DNA of 14,273 nt from JAAYEA01 sp012689325 (GCA_036841525.1 DAITVZ010000093.1:1-14273), one strand, 5' to 3'. Numbered from the stretch's first letter, positions 10,001-14,166 are shown. Notes: generated by a model from the sequence alone, not told the origin. A program made the numbers and translations.

Positions 10001-13000
10001 TCGTTATCGTCGTCCGCGGCATCGTCACAGGCGGTCTCCCCAGTCACAGCGTCTGTGCCTATCCCAGCCGTGAGCGGGCCGAGGCTGACGTTCAGGACCA
10101 GGTCGTCCGCATCGGCCTGGCCGCTGATCTCCAGATTGGTCGAGCCCAGCAGGAAGGGCTGGAACTCATCGAGGTCCAGGCCGAAGCCCAGGCCCGCGCT
10201 CGCCCCGATCTGCACCTGCAGATCGCTGGAGCTCTCGACGGCCACCAGGTCCACTCCAGCCAGGTCGCCGCCCAGGCCACCCAGGTCGAGGTTGAAGGTC
10301 GTGCCATCCACGCGCGCGACCTCGGCGCCGACCTGGAAAACCAGGTCCTTGTCGGCGTCCAGCGAGATGCTGACGCTGGCCGAGGTGAGGTCGGCATCCA
10401 CGCCCGGGATGCTCTCCAGAACATCCTCCAGGGTATCCTCGATCTGGGTCTCCAGCGCCTGCAGGGTGGGGATGGTCGGCGGGCAACCGTCGTTGATCGC
10501 CCCGTCGGCCTGCTGGCCGGCCGTTTCCACATTATTGTCCTCGTCATCGGTGGCGTTGCGGCACCACTGGCCCGACTCGGGCACGGTGGCCTGCGTTGGG
10601 CATCCGTCGTTCACGACGCCATCGTGGTCATCGTCAATGTTGTTGGCGCACTGGGTGGCCGGGTCCTCGCCCACGGCGGTCAGTTCGTCCGCCAGGTCCT
10701 GGAAGGTGTCGGCATAGCTAAAGAGGTCGTTGAAGCTCTTGCCAAGCAGGGGCAGCGGGTCGCTGAGGGAGCTGCCGATGTTCTCGCCTTCGAGGGAGTC
10801 GAAGCGGCCCGCCAGGGCCTGGAGCACCATCAGGATCTTGTCCAGGAGAGCCGTGCTGCCCGTCTCCGGATCGGACAGCGCCGGGCAGCCGTCGTTGACC
10901 ATGCCGTCCGAGTCGTCGTCCGCGGCGCCAGCACAGGAGGCGCCCTCCTCGGCAGCGCCGACGAGGGGGCAGCCATCGTTGACCAGGCCGTCGCCGTCGT
11001 CATCCCCAGCATTGCTGCACGGGCTAAAGTCGAACAGGTCGCTGGTCGCGAGGGAACTGGCGTCGATGCTGATGTTGTTCACCAGGTCCAGGGAGCTCGC
11101 CAGCGGGCCCTCGTAGCTGCCCGAGATGGCGATGCTGCCGCCCGCAAGGCTGACCCCGCCCAGGGTGGCAGCGACCGGGACGCTCCCGTCCACGCTGGCG
11201 CTCAAGGCCACGTCATACGTCACGCCGGTCGGCGGGCTGCCGCCCAACGTGTTGAACAGGTCCTCAATCGTGATGCGGCCCCCGGTGGGTCCGGTGAAGT
11301 CAAAGCTCAGGAAAGCGCAGTCGGGGTCGGCAGAGTCCGTCATCCCGTCGCTGTCGTTGTCGCTGCCATCCGTGCAGGTGCCAGCGCCAGCGCCCTCTGT
11401 TGTGTTGGCGGTGACCACGGCCAGGCTGGCGTCGTTGATGCCCGCCTGCAGCAGGCCGATGCTGGCCACCGCGTCCACGCCGCTGGCCGAGAGGCCCAGC
11501 CCAGCAGTCAGCTCGGGAGTGCCCGCGGCAGCCCCCACGTTGAGGAAGGCGCGCTGCTCCAGGGTCTTGAGCGTGGCGCAGTCGGTATCGGCGGCGTCAA
11601 TCAGGGTATCGCTGTCATTGTCTTCGCCGTCTTCGCAGCTGCCGATGCCAGCGCCGCTCTCCGTGGGCTGTGGCTGCAGGTCCAGGCCGAAGGTGAGATC
11701 CAGGCGGTAGGCCGCAGCCAGGCTGGTGGAGCCCCCGGCGGTGACGCCGATATCGGAAAGCACGTCCAACTCGCCGCCAAAATCGAGGGGCACGATAGCG
11801 CTGTGGGCATCGCCGTAGGCGAGGCGGTAGGCCAGGGCGCGTCCGCTCACATCAAAGCTGGGGACGATGGCGGGCAGGCCCAGGGCCGTGGCCAACTGGG
11901 AGCCCATTTCCACGGCGTCGTCGAAGGTCGGATCGTTCGCCTCGTTCAGAGGGGTCAGCGGATCGTCGACGCGCCTAAGCGCCTCCAGCGCATCCGACAG
12001 GGCCTGGGAGATGGACAGGGCGTCCGAGAAGGTGCCCCCCAGGAACGGTATCTCGACGTCCAGCCGGCCGGTCGATTGTAGGCCATTCAGCCAGCTCACC
12101 AGCCGGCCCAGGGCTCCCAGGGCATCGACCGCGCTCAAGTTGCGCAGGTCCGCCATGGAGCCCAGGCTAAAGCTGGGGGTCGCGTTCAGGCCGCCGCCTG
12201 CGGGCGAGATGTTCGGGTCGACGAAGGTGATGCTCCCGTCAGGCGAGCCCGGCACCAATGAGGTGTCCAGGTTGATCGAGGCATGGACCGCGTCCGTGGC
12301 CGGATCGTCCACAAAGCCCGTGGCGGCTACCAGGTCCTCCCAGGCAGAACTGGTGATCTCGACCAGGGTGATCTTGCCGTCGTCGTCAGGATCATCGAAG
12401 GGGACCTTGATCAGGCCATTGAGCACGGCCGTGCCGGTCGCGGTAATATCGGCAAAGCCCAACACGGAGGTGATGGTTCCGATGGTGCCATTGGCGCTGG
12501 CAGCGATGGAGATGGCGGGCGGTGCGCTGGGCGCATCATCCACCAGGTAGAAAGCCAGCTGCAGGTTGGCGATGTTGGTGGTGTCAAGCTGGAACCTCAG
12601 AACGGTGGATAGGGAGAGGTTCGTGGACAGGCCTCCACCGTCGAGGTTGACGACGTCCGTGCGGAAGGCCAATGGCATGGCCACGACTCGAGTCGCGCTC
12701 ACCTCAAACAGGACGTCGATGAGGTTGGCATTGCCGGCATTCGGTTCCACCACGACAGCGTCGCCGTCCCCTGGCTGGGGGCCGCTAAAGTACACCTGCA
12801 CTCCGCCTGGATCCGGGTACAAGCCGTCCGCGGCATCGATCTTTCCGGCGAGTTCCTCCAGGCTGAGATAGTCAGTGATCTCGCCCAACGTGGCCTTGAG
12901 CGACTCCTCGAACAGGGTGCCCAGGCGTAAGGCATTGTCTGCCCCGGGCACGAGTTCGCCGAGAGGAAGCGCGGCGCCCAGTTCCTCAAAGCCCTCCAGG

Positions 13001-13242
13001 GTGTCAAGCTTTTCGGACACGCTGGTCAACGCCTGCGCGATGGCGTTGGCGTTGGGATCCGAACCCAGGGCCCAGCGGACGATACGATTGACGACCGCGC
13101 TCAGGCTGGGCAGCTGAGTGGTGGTCCTGCTCGACCTATCAGAGTCAAAGGCATAGGCAGTGGGAGCAGGCGAAAGGACGGAGAGAGGGGAGGTGGAGAG
13201 AAGGAGGGCAACCACAAGCACCACACGAAGGAGACGCGACAT
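1039..13242 (-). CDS. Giant exported Ca2+-binding repeat protein (EF-like / Cys-loop / RTX / Ig-like)
   Basis: This encodes 4067 residues, starting at ATG 13240-13242 behind AGGAGG with a 6-nt spacer and ending in TAG. Order: Sec signal peptide (1-31, AYA cleavage motif); diverged repeat modules with EF-hand-like loops near residues 285, 655, 1178, 1645 and 2042; clusters of loops of the form CxNxxDDDxDGxxNDGC spread over residues 535-2255; RTX-type GGxGxDxL repeats from about 2268 to 3819, with one further Cys-loop near 2397; an aromatic-rich post-RTX module (3800-3957); and an Ig-like beta domain (about 3960-4055). I see no protease, lipase, glycosidase or adenylate cyclase signature, no transmembrane anchor, no LPXTG motif and no type I secretion gene next door. 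Such repeats are known to fold on Ca2+, so a Ca2+-stabilised surface, matrix or adhesion role is inferred. It is a single-gene transcription unit with its own promoter. The unbroken 12.2 kb frame, despite transposase debris on both sides, argues that it is functional. Confidence 0.93.
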   Translation of the reverse strand: MSRLLRVVLVVALLLSTSPLSVLSPAPTAYAFDSDRSSRTTTQLPSLSAVVNRIVRWALGSDPNANAIAQALTSVSEKLDTLEGFEELGAALPLGELVPGADNALRLGTLFEESLKATLGEITDYLSLEELAGKIDAADGLYPDPGGVQVYFSGPQPGDGDAVVVEPNAGNANLIDVLFEVSATRVVAMPLAFRTDVVNLDGGGLSTNLSLSTVLRFQLDTTNIANLQLAFYLVDDAPSAPPAISIAASANGTIGTITSVLGFADITATGTAVLNGLIKVPFDDPDDDGKITLVEITSSAWEDLVAATGFVDDPATDAVHASINLDTSLVPGSPDGSITFVDPNISPAGGGLNATPSFSLGSMADLRNLSAVDALGALGRLVSWLNGLQSTGRLDVEIPFLGGTFSDALSISQALSDALEALRRVDDPLTPLNEANDPTFDDAVEMGSQLATALGLPAIVPSFDVSGRALAYRLAYGDAHSAIVPLDFGGELDVLSDIGVTAGGSTSLAAAYRLDLTFGLDLQPQPTESGAGIGSCEDGEDNDSDTLIDAADTDCATLKTLEQRAFLNVGAAAGTPELTAGLGLSASGVDAVASIGLLQAGINDASLAVVTANTTEGAGAGTCTDGSDNDSDGMTDSADPDCAFLSFDFTGPTGGRITIEDLFNTLGGSPPTGVTYDVALSASVDGSVPVAATLGGVSLAGGSIAISGSYEGPLASSLDLVNNISIDASSLATSDLFDFSPCSNAGDDDGDGLVNDGCPLVGAAEEGASCAGAADDDSDGMVNDGCPALSDPETGSTALLDKILMVLQALAGRFDSLEGENIGSSLSDPLPLLGKSFNDLFSYADTFQDLADELTAVGEDPATQCANNIDDDHDGVVNDGCPTQATVPESGQWCRNATDDEDNNVETAGQQADGAINDGCPPTIPTLQALETQIEDTLEDVLESIPGVDADLTSASVSISLDADKDLVFQVGAEVARVDGTTFNLDLGGLGGDLAGVDLVAVESSSDLQVQIGASAGLGFGLDLDEFQPFLLGSTNLEISGQADADDLVLNVSLGPLTAGIGTDAVTGETACDDAADDDNDGKINDGCAMASAPESEGQCTDPNDGVDNDSDGVADDGCGGESDPPADAEETGDSCDNNTDDDGDGKVNDGCPAVADQGRVHLGAGFTVDLAGDDDDKIAFADLDFDGSFDGVAQAGCPTATDHACAVLPLYFEDTPIGDPPDHQIVLRMSDISDPDTLALTYPDLTNLEDLIASQVVDMLLLESGLSRLLDTIASVLNGEIFGFDLPLIGDQLDEAANFVQTLDDELVAAIHDGGDPFDALSLTPSAKDLQDALTPFGSAIGTALDGAGILMDTNGDGTPDGEDFFFTLFCGDVQGCGIGPETACENNVDDDEDGKVNDGCAAAGSPETGVQCTGDNDGVDNDGDGIADDGCRGDGDPATDTSPETGDSCDNSTDDDSDGKVNDGCYADGFGLPAMDVTEIRFYSKLGQSELLAVDTGFDIGIPGLGLSSEGDASVTPSWALDLGFGINKNQGFFVLTQEEEGDDPETGEQCTGNYSDDDDDGVPNDGCPELRVAAEVALPDTLDAQLGFLYVTIVNGDPTATCADVGSDSETPCLPEGDESDPPSSFDPQFVIDLTDPGDTGDGRFSFAEMTSAPSFGRVFAYDFAAEADINLHIETSIAGTSALPKLLADLKIDWRWSLNGQGDAGELEADSLLANACDEQGETNCFGIVLDDVVVDAGSFLSEFLAPIATDIRQYTEPLQPVIDVLEAPIPVLSDFSGSPVTLLTLCEDFCPPQYSSVEMIIYIVKMVSFINGLDVSTAGGDMTIALGDGVFELNAPRLQGGTLPASEARSAFNTDIDSLTSILDSLGEGAKGGEPLSSGEVQNTTGLKSIGLSFPFLEQPSQLLTLLFGQDVDLIVWEPPNLELAFSYSQKFGPIWAVPPVFLEIGGSITVKGHLGIGYDTQGLREMIFEGANAWSLLNGLYLLDRDASGQDVPELELRGELFANAQVSVLIFSAGAGGSIYLTVAVDLVDPNEDGKLKFQEVASILESTGNPFCLFRLTGAFGVRIYVFAEVDLFFWSKRWEITLADIVLLSFSVQCDFNKVPILAAPESPGSSVLLLHMGPYSDRRGSGSVGYNATSEEFRVTQEANGSLTVVAFGYSENHPAPAGGWTLVRANAGDSVAPEDDEDIIALVDGAVGAETVCANGDAVDDDGDGLVNDGCPVEETVEKGNQCTNATDDDEDGLVNDGCPTVGELVPFTIPADLKGGVGRDQLTGSRSADTLDGGDGNDLIEGLSGNDRIAGGAGNDQIGGGGGDDTIYGDTAADGTIAWNGCAANAPQDPGGNDIIEAGLGADRVCGQAGEDTLIGGMSAAGGPAPAETGAACGNGLDDDADGAVDDGCLDVGDEMHGGNGADDLDGGDGGDTLYGDGGPDHIDGARDNDTLYGGDETSPDGDVLLGGPGADSIYGGTGADKIVGGNLLAGEPDAGDPHLNGEGDNDIILGDNATFEVVDSTFVFTLIDASIGGGDTMDGGTGDDVMRGQRGHDDMFGGTGTDNLEGNADDDFIFGDNGTIVNRATAVVTVLESGTDGGDAMRGNEGTDHMYGCGGADSMFGDDADDYLEGNGGNDTMRGVLGNDEMYGNAGTDTMYGDSGVDRLFGGSDAADAADAGDILYGNADADILIGDNGQVTTPSHELIETLGTAQGGADTIWGNGEDDILLGGVFGDFLWGNLGADIILGDNGQVTRVAGVVQRIVTSNACSGGADTLAGDEDPDILLGGQAGDIITGNLGADTILGDNGVVVRADGTAQANDAFSTDPTCGGKDNIAGNEQDDLILGGSGGSDVDGVEDGGDVISGNAGQDMILGDNGYVQRNASDVTERITSQDPSHGGEDTISGNEDMDILVGGNEDDALSGDAAADIILGDNGVVVRADGTAQANDIYTSAPTYGGRDVIDGAAGDDIILGGSGGSDLLATDDGDTITGDAGADIVLGDDGNVSRNAADAAERITATDTDKGGGDHITGDGEADILVGGHAGDDIEGNEAGDTILGDSGVVILAPDAENGTDIYSITPSYGGSDTIHGSDGDDLILGGSGGTDLGEGNTGDDITGDAGADIALGDNGRIDRSEAYAVERIATTEPCYGADDSIAGGPDSDILLGGNASDTITGDGANDTILGDNGVVVRADGSAEANDVYTTDPSCGGSDDLAGNDGDDVILGGSGGSDLVGTGFGDTIVGNAGEDLLFGDNAHVTRDAGDVVEQAASTEAAMGGSDTIGGNEDDDILLGGQDGDALSGDAADDVILGDHGELDWLANDTDLATLDTFESTSPTVGGDDVITGGTGDDIAFGGTASDTINGNEDHDILLGDHGSWDSARPVDQQFLCIFISGTDGGAADTIHGNGGDDFILGQQADDVLFGDADQDDLTGGHNVPGGADAGDAMYGESDTSEGAAEGSHGDVMIGDNGVINRALTEGVWEVNSFNGTAKRVVQLYDVEMAGMLEDPAVFGADTMYGNDNDDILYGQNGADLLHGGAGDDYLEGNADSDRMWGDGEDDDMLGGSGPTTSNEPATQCLGCADSSTKVRNVPFGPIADDTADVPFGDGMYGGAGSDVMLGDNGIVARPLDDEGHWLTLSYSFLLDTIGGEAPRHPTGGSGQRVDRNVAMVDITPGGTAGSDLMVGGAGDDDIYGQFDDSAQATPAIGDELLGNEGEDAMLGDQGVIVNWVVPAGSEQLIEPNEPFLDDSIYVDGSLFREVRLEEIAIGGTDRMLGGPNGDWMHGGAGDDLMNGNSGNDRLFGDDGDDVMWGGPHHDHLWGGWQADYLDVRPRPDDPAPWHAYATDDHYQDIDYVYGGWHQDAMQANIGDEGNVVGDRLIDWVGAYNAYYLCPGLYGEFVVTRDHSPAMITFLQQLSAGDGGYETAVEGTSGFNEVAMVFPNQAGNNSSPVHPDNPGHFVCREAAPTMRTASISFTSSVKKGVATVTAAVKVTDETWALLPGATVEVLWTQPDWSTLTVTGVTDRKGIAKFTTTGTTGLFTIDVQGVTLAGYTFDPDQSVRHAWVNTVTGESGH
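1060..1362 (-). other. C-terminal Ig-like (Big-type) beta domain
   Basis: About 100 residues after TMRTASISF alternate short beta-strand patterns: TVTAAVKVTD, GATVEVLWTQ, LTVTGVTDRKGIAKFTTTG, GLFTIDVQGVTLAGYTFDP. The TDxxGxAxFxxxG...Y.xxV signature is typical of bacterial Ig-like or invasin-type domains. The chain ends soon afterwards at VTGESGH. No sorting signal or type I secretion signal is evident. Confidence 0.65.
1369..1840 (-). other. Post-RTX aromatic-rich module
   Basis: About 157 residues (roughly 3800-3957) follow the last RTX motifs. They include HHDHLWGGWQADYLDVRPRP, YVYGGWHQDAMQAN, GDRLIDWVGAYNAYYLCPG and ITFLQQLSAGDGG. I recall closely similar GDRLIDWxGxxNxY sequences after RTX repeats in other large bacterial proteins, so this is probably a conserved capping module without a name known to me. 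The first Trp/Tyr-rich part may cap the beta-roll. Two Cys (in YYLCPG and HFVCREA) could pair. Confidence 0.6.
3331..5181 (-). repeat. Alternating A-B superrepeat inside the RTX region
   Basis: Consecutive modules each begin at GDNG or a variant. Two B-like modules come first (5017-5181, 55 residues; 4846-5016, 57). Then strict alternation: A1 4639-4845 (69), B1 4465-4638 (58), A2 4261-4464 (68), B2 4087-4260 (58), A3 3883-4086 (68), B3 3709-3882 (58), A4 3505-3708 (68), B4 3331-3504 (58). A modules share GDNGVVVRADG (A1, A2, A4) and GGSGGSD or GGSGGTD. B modules share a GDNGxVxRxA...ER-type start and have only a single nonapeptide pair. Module lengths were counted residue by residue and agree with the nucleotide coordinates. 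Confidence 0.88.
6028..6078 (-). repeat. Cys-flanked loop embedded in the RTX block
   Basis: CGNGLDDDADGAVDDGC is preceded by PAETGAA, the family linker. RTX repeats lie on both sides, so this loop has been inserted into the beta-roll region. It is the only such loop there. Confidence 0.78.
6481..6621 (-). repeat. Cys-flanked loops, pair 3, directly before the RTX block
   Basis: Two loops (6565-6621, CANGDAVDDDGDGLVNDGC; 6481-6531, CTNATDDDEDGLVNDGC) are joined by a VEKGNQ linker. They end about 40 nt before the first RTX repeat and mark the border between the two halves of the protein. Confidence 0.82.
8533..8586 (-). repeat. Single Cys-flanked loop
   Basis: One unit, CTGNYSDDDDDGVPNDGC, is preceded by DPETGEQ, the usual linker of the family. 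It stands alone between beta-rich stretches. Confidence 0.78.
8842..9087 (-). repeat. Cys-flanked loop triplet II
   Basis: Three loops in the same order as triplet I: CENNVDDDEDGKVNDGC, CTGDNDGVDNDGDGIADDGC and CDNSTDDDSDGKVNDGC, with SPETG linkers. Length from first to last Cys is 246 nt against 243 nt for triplet I. A separate EF or dockerin-like loop, DTNGDGTPDGEDFF, lies just N-terminal (9142-9183). Confidence 0.82.
9787..10029 (-). repeat. Cys-flanked loop triplet I
   Basis: Three consecutive loops: CDDAADDDNDGKINDGC, then a longer middle loop (CTDPNDGVDNDSDGVADDGC), then CDNNTDDDGDGKVNDGC. Linkers carry PESEG and EETGD. The same three-loop order, including the longer middle loop, recurs at 8842-9087, which indicates segmental duplication within the gene. 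Confidence 0.82.
10483..10650 (-). repeat. Cys-flanked loops, pair 2 (one expanded)
   Basis: The first loop (10600-10650, CANNIDDDHDGVVNDGC) is canonical. The second (10483-10563) is expanded: CRNATDDEDNN is followed by VETAGQQ and then ADGAINDGC, so an insert of about ten residues separates the acidic part from the NDGC end. A linker with PESG joins them. Confidence 0.78.
10885..11019 (-). repeat. Cys-flanked DDDxDGxxNDGC loops, pair 1
   Basis: Two units, 10969-11019 (CSNAGDDDGDGLVNDGC) and 10885-10935 (CAGAADDDSDGMVNDGC), each have exactly 17 residues from Cys to Cys. They are joined by a linker containing EEG and followed by PETG. The DxDxDG core is a typical Ca2+-binding loop. The pair sits between the second EF-like loop and its LPLLG element, so it looks inserted into the repeat framework. 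Confidence 0.8.
11317..11637 (-). repeat. Two MopE-like Cys-flanked DNDxD loops
   Basis: Loops at 11578-11637 (CEDGEDNDSDTLIDAADTDC) and 11317-11376 (CTDGSDNDSDGMTDSADPDC) share a 20-residue pattern of Cys, DNDSD and terminal DC. This is the motif style of the putative metal-binding repeats described for MopE-like proteins. They differ from the later NDGC loops in the same protein and flank a stretch of about 67 residues. The two Cys could form a disulfide after export (inference). Confidence 0.75.
13150..13242 (-). other. Sec signal peptide of the giant protein
   Basis: The first residues, MSRLLRVVLVVALLL, give Arg3 and Arg6, then a hydrophobic core from Val7 to Leu15. A more polar Pro/Ser region follows, with an Ala-Tyr-Ala signal peptidase I motif at residues 29-31. 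Mature protein would begin at Phe32 (FDSDRSS). There is no lipobox cysteine. This supports Sec-dependent export, unlike classical RTX toxins, which use a C-terminal type I secretion signal. Confidence 0.85.
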
Positions 13243-13461
13243 GGGAGGCCTCCTGATGGGCTACCGTGCCCATACTTTGGCCTACAGCCTATGCGGGCGG
13301 TTCAGGCGACTGTGTGGTAGCAGAATGGAAAGGCCGCGTTGGTTGAGGCAGCTTCTGGCGACCTAAGGGGGACTTGGATCCCGATCTAGGGCAGATCTAC
13401 TCTCCCCTGCGAACGAGGGCTGGTAGGTGTTTCTCCTGTGGGGAATGGGGGGGCGATCACT
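13243..13461 (-). other. 5' leader of the giant gene
   Basis: This stretch of about 218 nt lies between the predicted transcription start and the start codon. It has no ORF of note and no riboswitch I recognise. Only a weak 5-bp hairpin (GATCT-agggc-AGATC, 13383-13397) and the palindrome over the ribosome binding site were seen. Confidence 0.45.
13249..13254 (-). promoter_or_regulatory. Ribosome binding site of the giant gene
   Basis: The minus strand reads AGGAGG followed by six bases (cctccc) and ATG. This is a full anti-Shine-Dalgarno match at good spacing and fixes the start at 13242. The site lies within a GGAGGCCTCC palindrome (13244-13253) that could partly hide it. Confidence 0.85.
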
Positions 13462-13467
13462 ACACCC

Positions 13468-13496
13468 AGTATATCGCAGAAGCTATCCTATGTCAA
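13468..13496 (-). promoter_or_regulatory. Near-consensus sigma-70 promoter of the giant gene
   Basis: On the minus strand, TTGACA (13491-13496) is a perfect -35 box, followed by a 17-nt spacer and TATACT (13468-13473), one base from the -10 consensus. Transcription would start near 13461 and leave a leader of about 218 nt. The -35 box lies 9 bases from the inferred ISAs1 end at 13505, so the promoter belongs to the giant gene's side and not to the IS. Confidence 0.72.
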
Positions 13497-13505
13497 TGGG
13501 AATCC

Positions 13506-13515
13506 AGGGCAGTCG
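13506..13515. repeat. Target-site duplication, left copy
   Basis: AGGGCAGTCG directly abuts the left terminal inverted repeat and is repeated exactly at 13710-13719 on the other side. Removing one copy plus the element restores CAGGGCAGTCGCATCC, itself a plausible ISAs1-type end beginning with CAGGG. Confidence 0.78.
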
Positions 13516-13709
13516 CAGGGCTTGTGCAAAGTCGCGCTCGGCGATGAACTCGCCGAGCTACAGGGCTGCGCCTGATGAAATCAGGCTTCGGATTCCACGC
13601 CGCGGAGGCCCCGGAAGCCCGATTCCATCGGGCGCGGTGGCGTAGCACGGCGATTGATCGCCGTGCGTGGCGGCGCGCCAAGCCAGCTACCGACTTTGCA
13701 CAAGCCCTG
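13516..13709. mobile_element. 194-bp MITE-like element with multi-hairpin interior
   Basis: Perfect 19-bp terminal inverted repeats are present: CAGGGCTTGTGCAAAGTCG at 13516-13534 and its complement at 13691-13709. A 10-bp direct repeat, AGGGCAGTCG, flanks them at 13506-13515 and 13710-13719. The interior has no gene but four hairpins: gctcggcg/cgccgagc (13536-13558), gcctgat/atcaggc (13570-13586), gcccgat/atcgggc (13617-13633) and gcacggcgat/atcgccgtgc (13645-13666). CAGGG ends and an 8-10 bp duplication fit what is known of ISAs1-family elements, so an ISAs1-type transposase probably mobilised it (inference). Confidence 0.8.
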
Positions 13710-13719
13710 AGGGCAGTCG
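13710..13719. repeat. Target-site duplication, right copy
   Basis: AGGGCAGTCG directly follows the right terminal inverted repeat and matches 13506-13515 in all ten positions. The next bases lead, on the minus strand side, to the stop codon of the ISAs1 transposase remnant. Confidence 0.78.
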
Positions 13720-13727
13720 CATCCAAA

Positions 13728-14015
13728 TCAGCTGCTGAGGACCTTGAGCAAGCAGGACGCGTCCCAACCAGCCATGAGTCGTTTGTGCTGTACGCCGACC
13801 TTGGCAGCCTTCGCTTGTCTGAGCAGGTTGAAAGCGATCTGCCTCAACCTGCTCATGTTCTCTGTCGCGTTGCCTTGGCGTATCCGGCTCTGGTCTTCTC
13901 GGAAGCTGACGTCCAGTGACCCGTGCAGTTCGTTTTCGATAGCCCAGTGACCGCGCACTGCCTGCAGAAGCTGCCGTGCATCCCCCGGCCTGGCGGCAGT
14001 CGCGCTGAGGAAGCG
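13728..14015 (-). pseudogene. ISAs1-family transposase, C-terminal remnant
   Basis: The frame ends in TGA at 13728-13730 and reads FLSATAAR, LLQAVRGHWAIENELH, SLDVSFREDQSRIRQGNA and ENMSRLRQIAFNLLRQ, closing with KRLMAGWDASCLLKVL. RGHWxIEN, the DVxFxEDxSxIRxGxA block and the KRLxAGWDxxxLLxVL end are hallmarks of ISAs1 (H-repeat) transposases. Similarity fades beyond about 14015, and an in-frame TAG follows at 14043-14045. The N-terminal three quarters, with the catalytic core, are missing, so the copy is dead. Its 3' IS end is probably the CAGGGCAGTCG sequence now split by the MITE. The GTG near 13958 is internal, not a start. Confidence 0.85.
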
Positions 14016-14108
14016 CCCCCTCCCCGCCTGTCCGCAGGCGCGCTACCCCACCCGCCGCCCAAGGCGCGGCGATGCGAGCGTCCTCCGGCGCTCCCGCAGG
14101 CCCTGGCA
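14016..14108. other. Junction between ISAs1 remnant and right-edge promoter
   Basis: No gene is supported here. A small hairpin (CGCCTG-tccg-CAGGCG, 14025-14040) is present without a T-run. The transposase similarity stops on the left side of this stretch, so an undetermined deletion or insertion breakpoint lies in or next to it. Confidence 0.4.
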
Positions 14109-14137
14109 TTGCCTGATTCGCCCTTCCGCACTAGAAT
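14109..14137 (+). promoter_or_regulatory. Sigma-70-type promoter for the right-edge gene
   Basis: TTGCCT (14109-14114) and TAGAAT (14132-14137) are separated by 17 nt. The boxes are four of six and five of six matches to consensus. Transcription would start near 14144 and run toward the ATG at 14250. Confidence 0.55.
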
Positions 14138-14166
14138 GGGGCTGTTTGGCCGGCGCAAGCAAATAA

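Larger units (their letters stand above)
7090..12402 (-). repeat. Diverged modules of the N-terminal half (EF-like loop + helical LPxxG segment)
   Basis: By eye, a recurring framework is visible. An EF-hand-like Ca loop (DPDDDGKITLVEI near residue 285, TGPTGGRITIEDL near 655, DDDDKIAFADL near 1178, GDTGDGRFSFAEM near 1645, PNEDGKLKFQEV near 2042) begins each unit. In the first four it is followed by a helical stretch ending in an LPxxG-like element: IPFLGGTFSDAL near 398, LPLLGKSFNDLF near 838, LPLIGDQLDEAA near 1295 and IPVLSDFSG near 1778. Spacing between LPxxG-like elements is about 440, 457 and 483 residues. Similar QPVIDVL...IPVLSD phrases occur, as I recall, in giant planctomycete-type exported proteins. 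The second EF-like loop is degenerate. A structured repeat scaffold is inferred. Confidence 0.6.

Noticed and set aside
3991..12081. Three more long plus-strand frames (3991-6840, 7366-9678, 9757-12081)
   Set aside because: All are antisense to the giant gene, in the same relative frame, and consist of low-complexity Val/Ala/Arg/Gly sequence mirroring the repeats. None has its own ribosome binding site or a recognisable fold.
13383..13397. Hairpin GATCT-agggc-AGATC in the leader of the giant gene as a terminator or attenuator
   Set aside because: The stem is only 5 bp and has no T-run on either strand.
13645..13666. The longest MITE hairpin (10-bp arms, 2-nt loop) as a stand-alone terminator
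   Set aside because: It has no T-run, and a 2-nt loop makes the full stem unlikely. It is better explained as one of four similar hairpins of the MITE.
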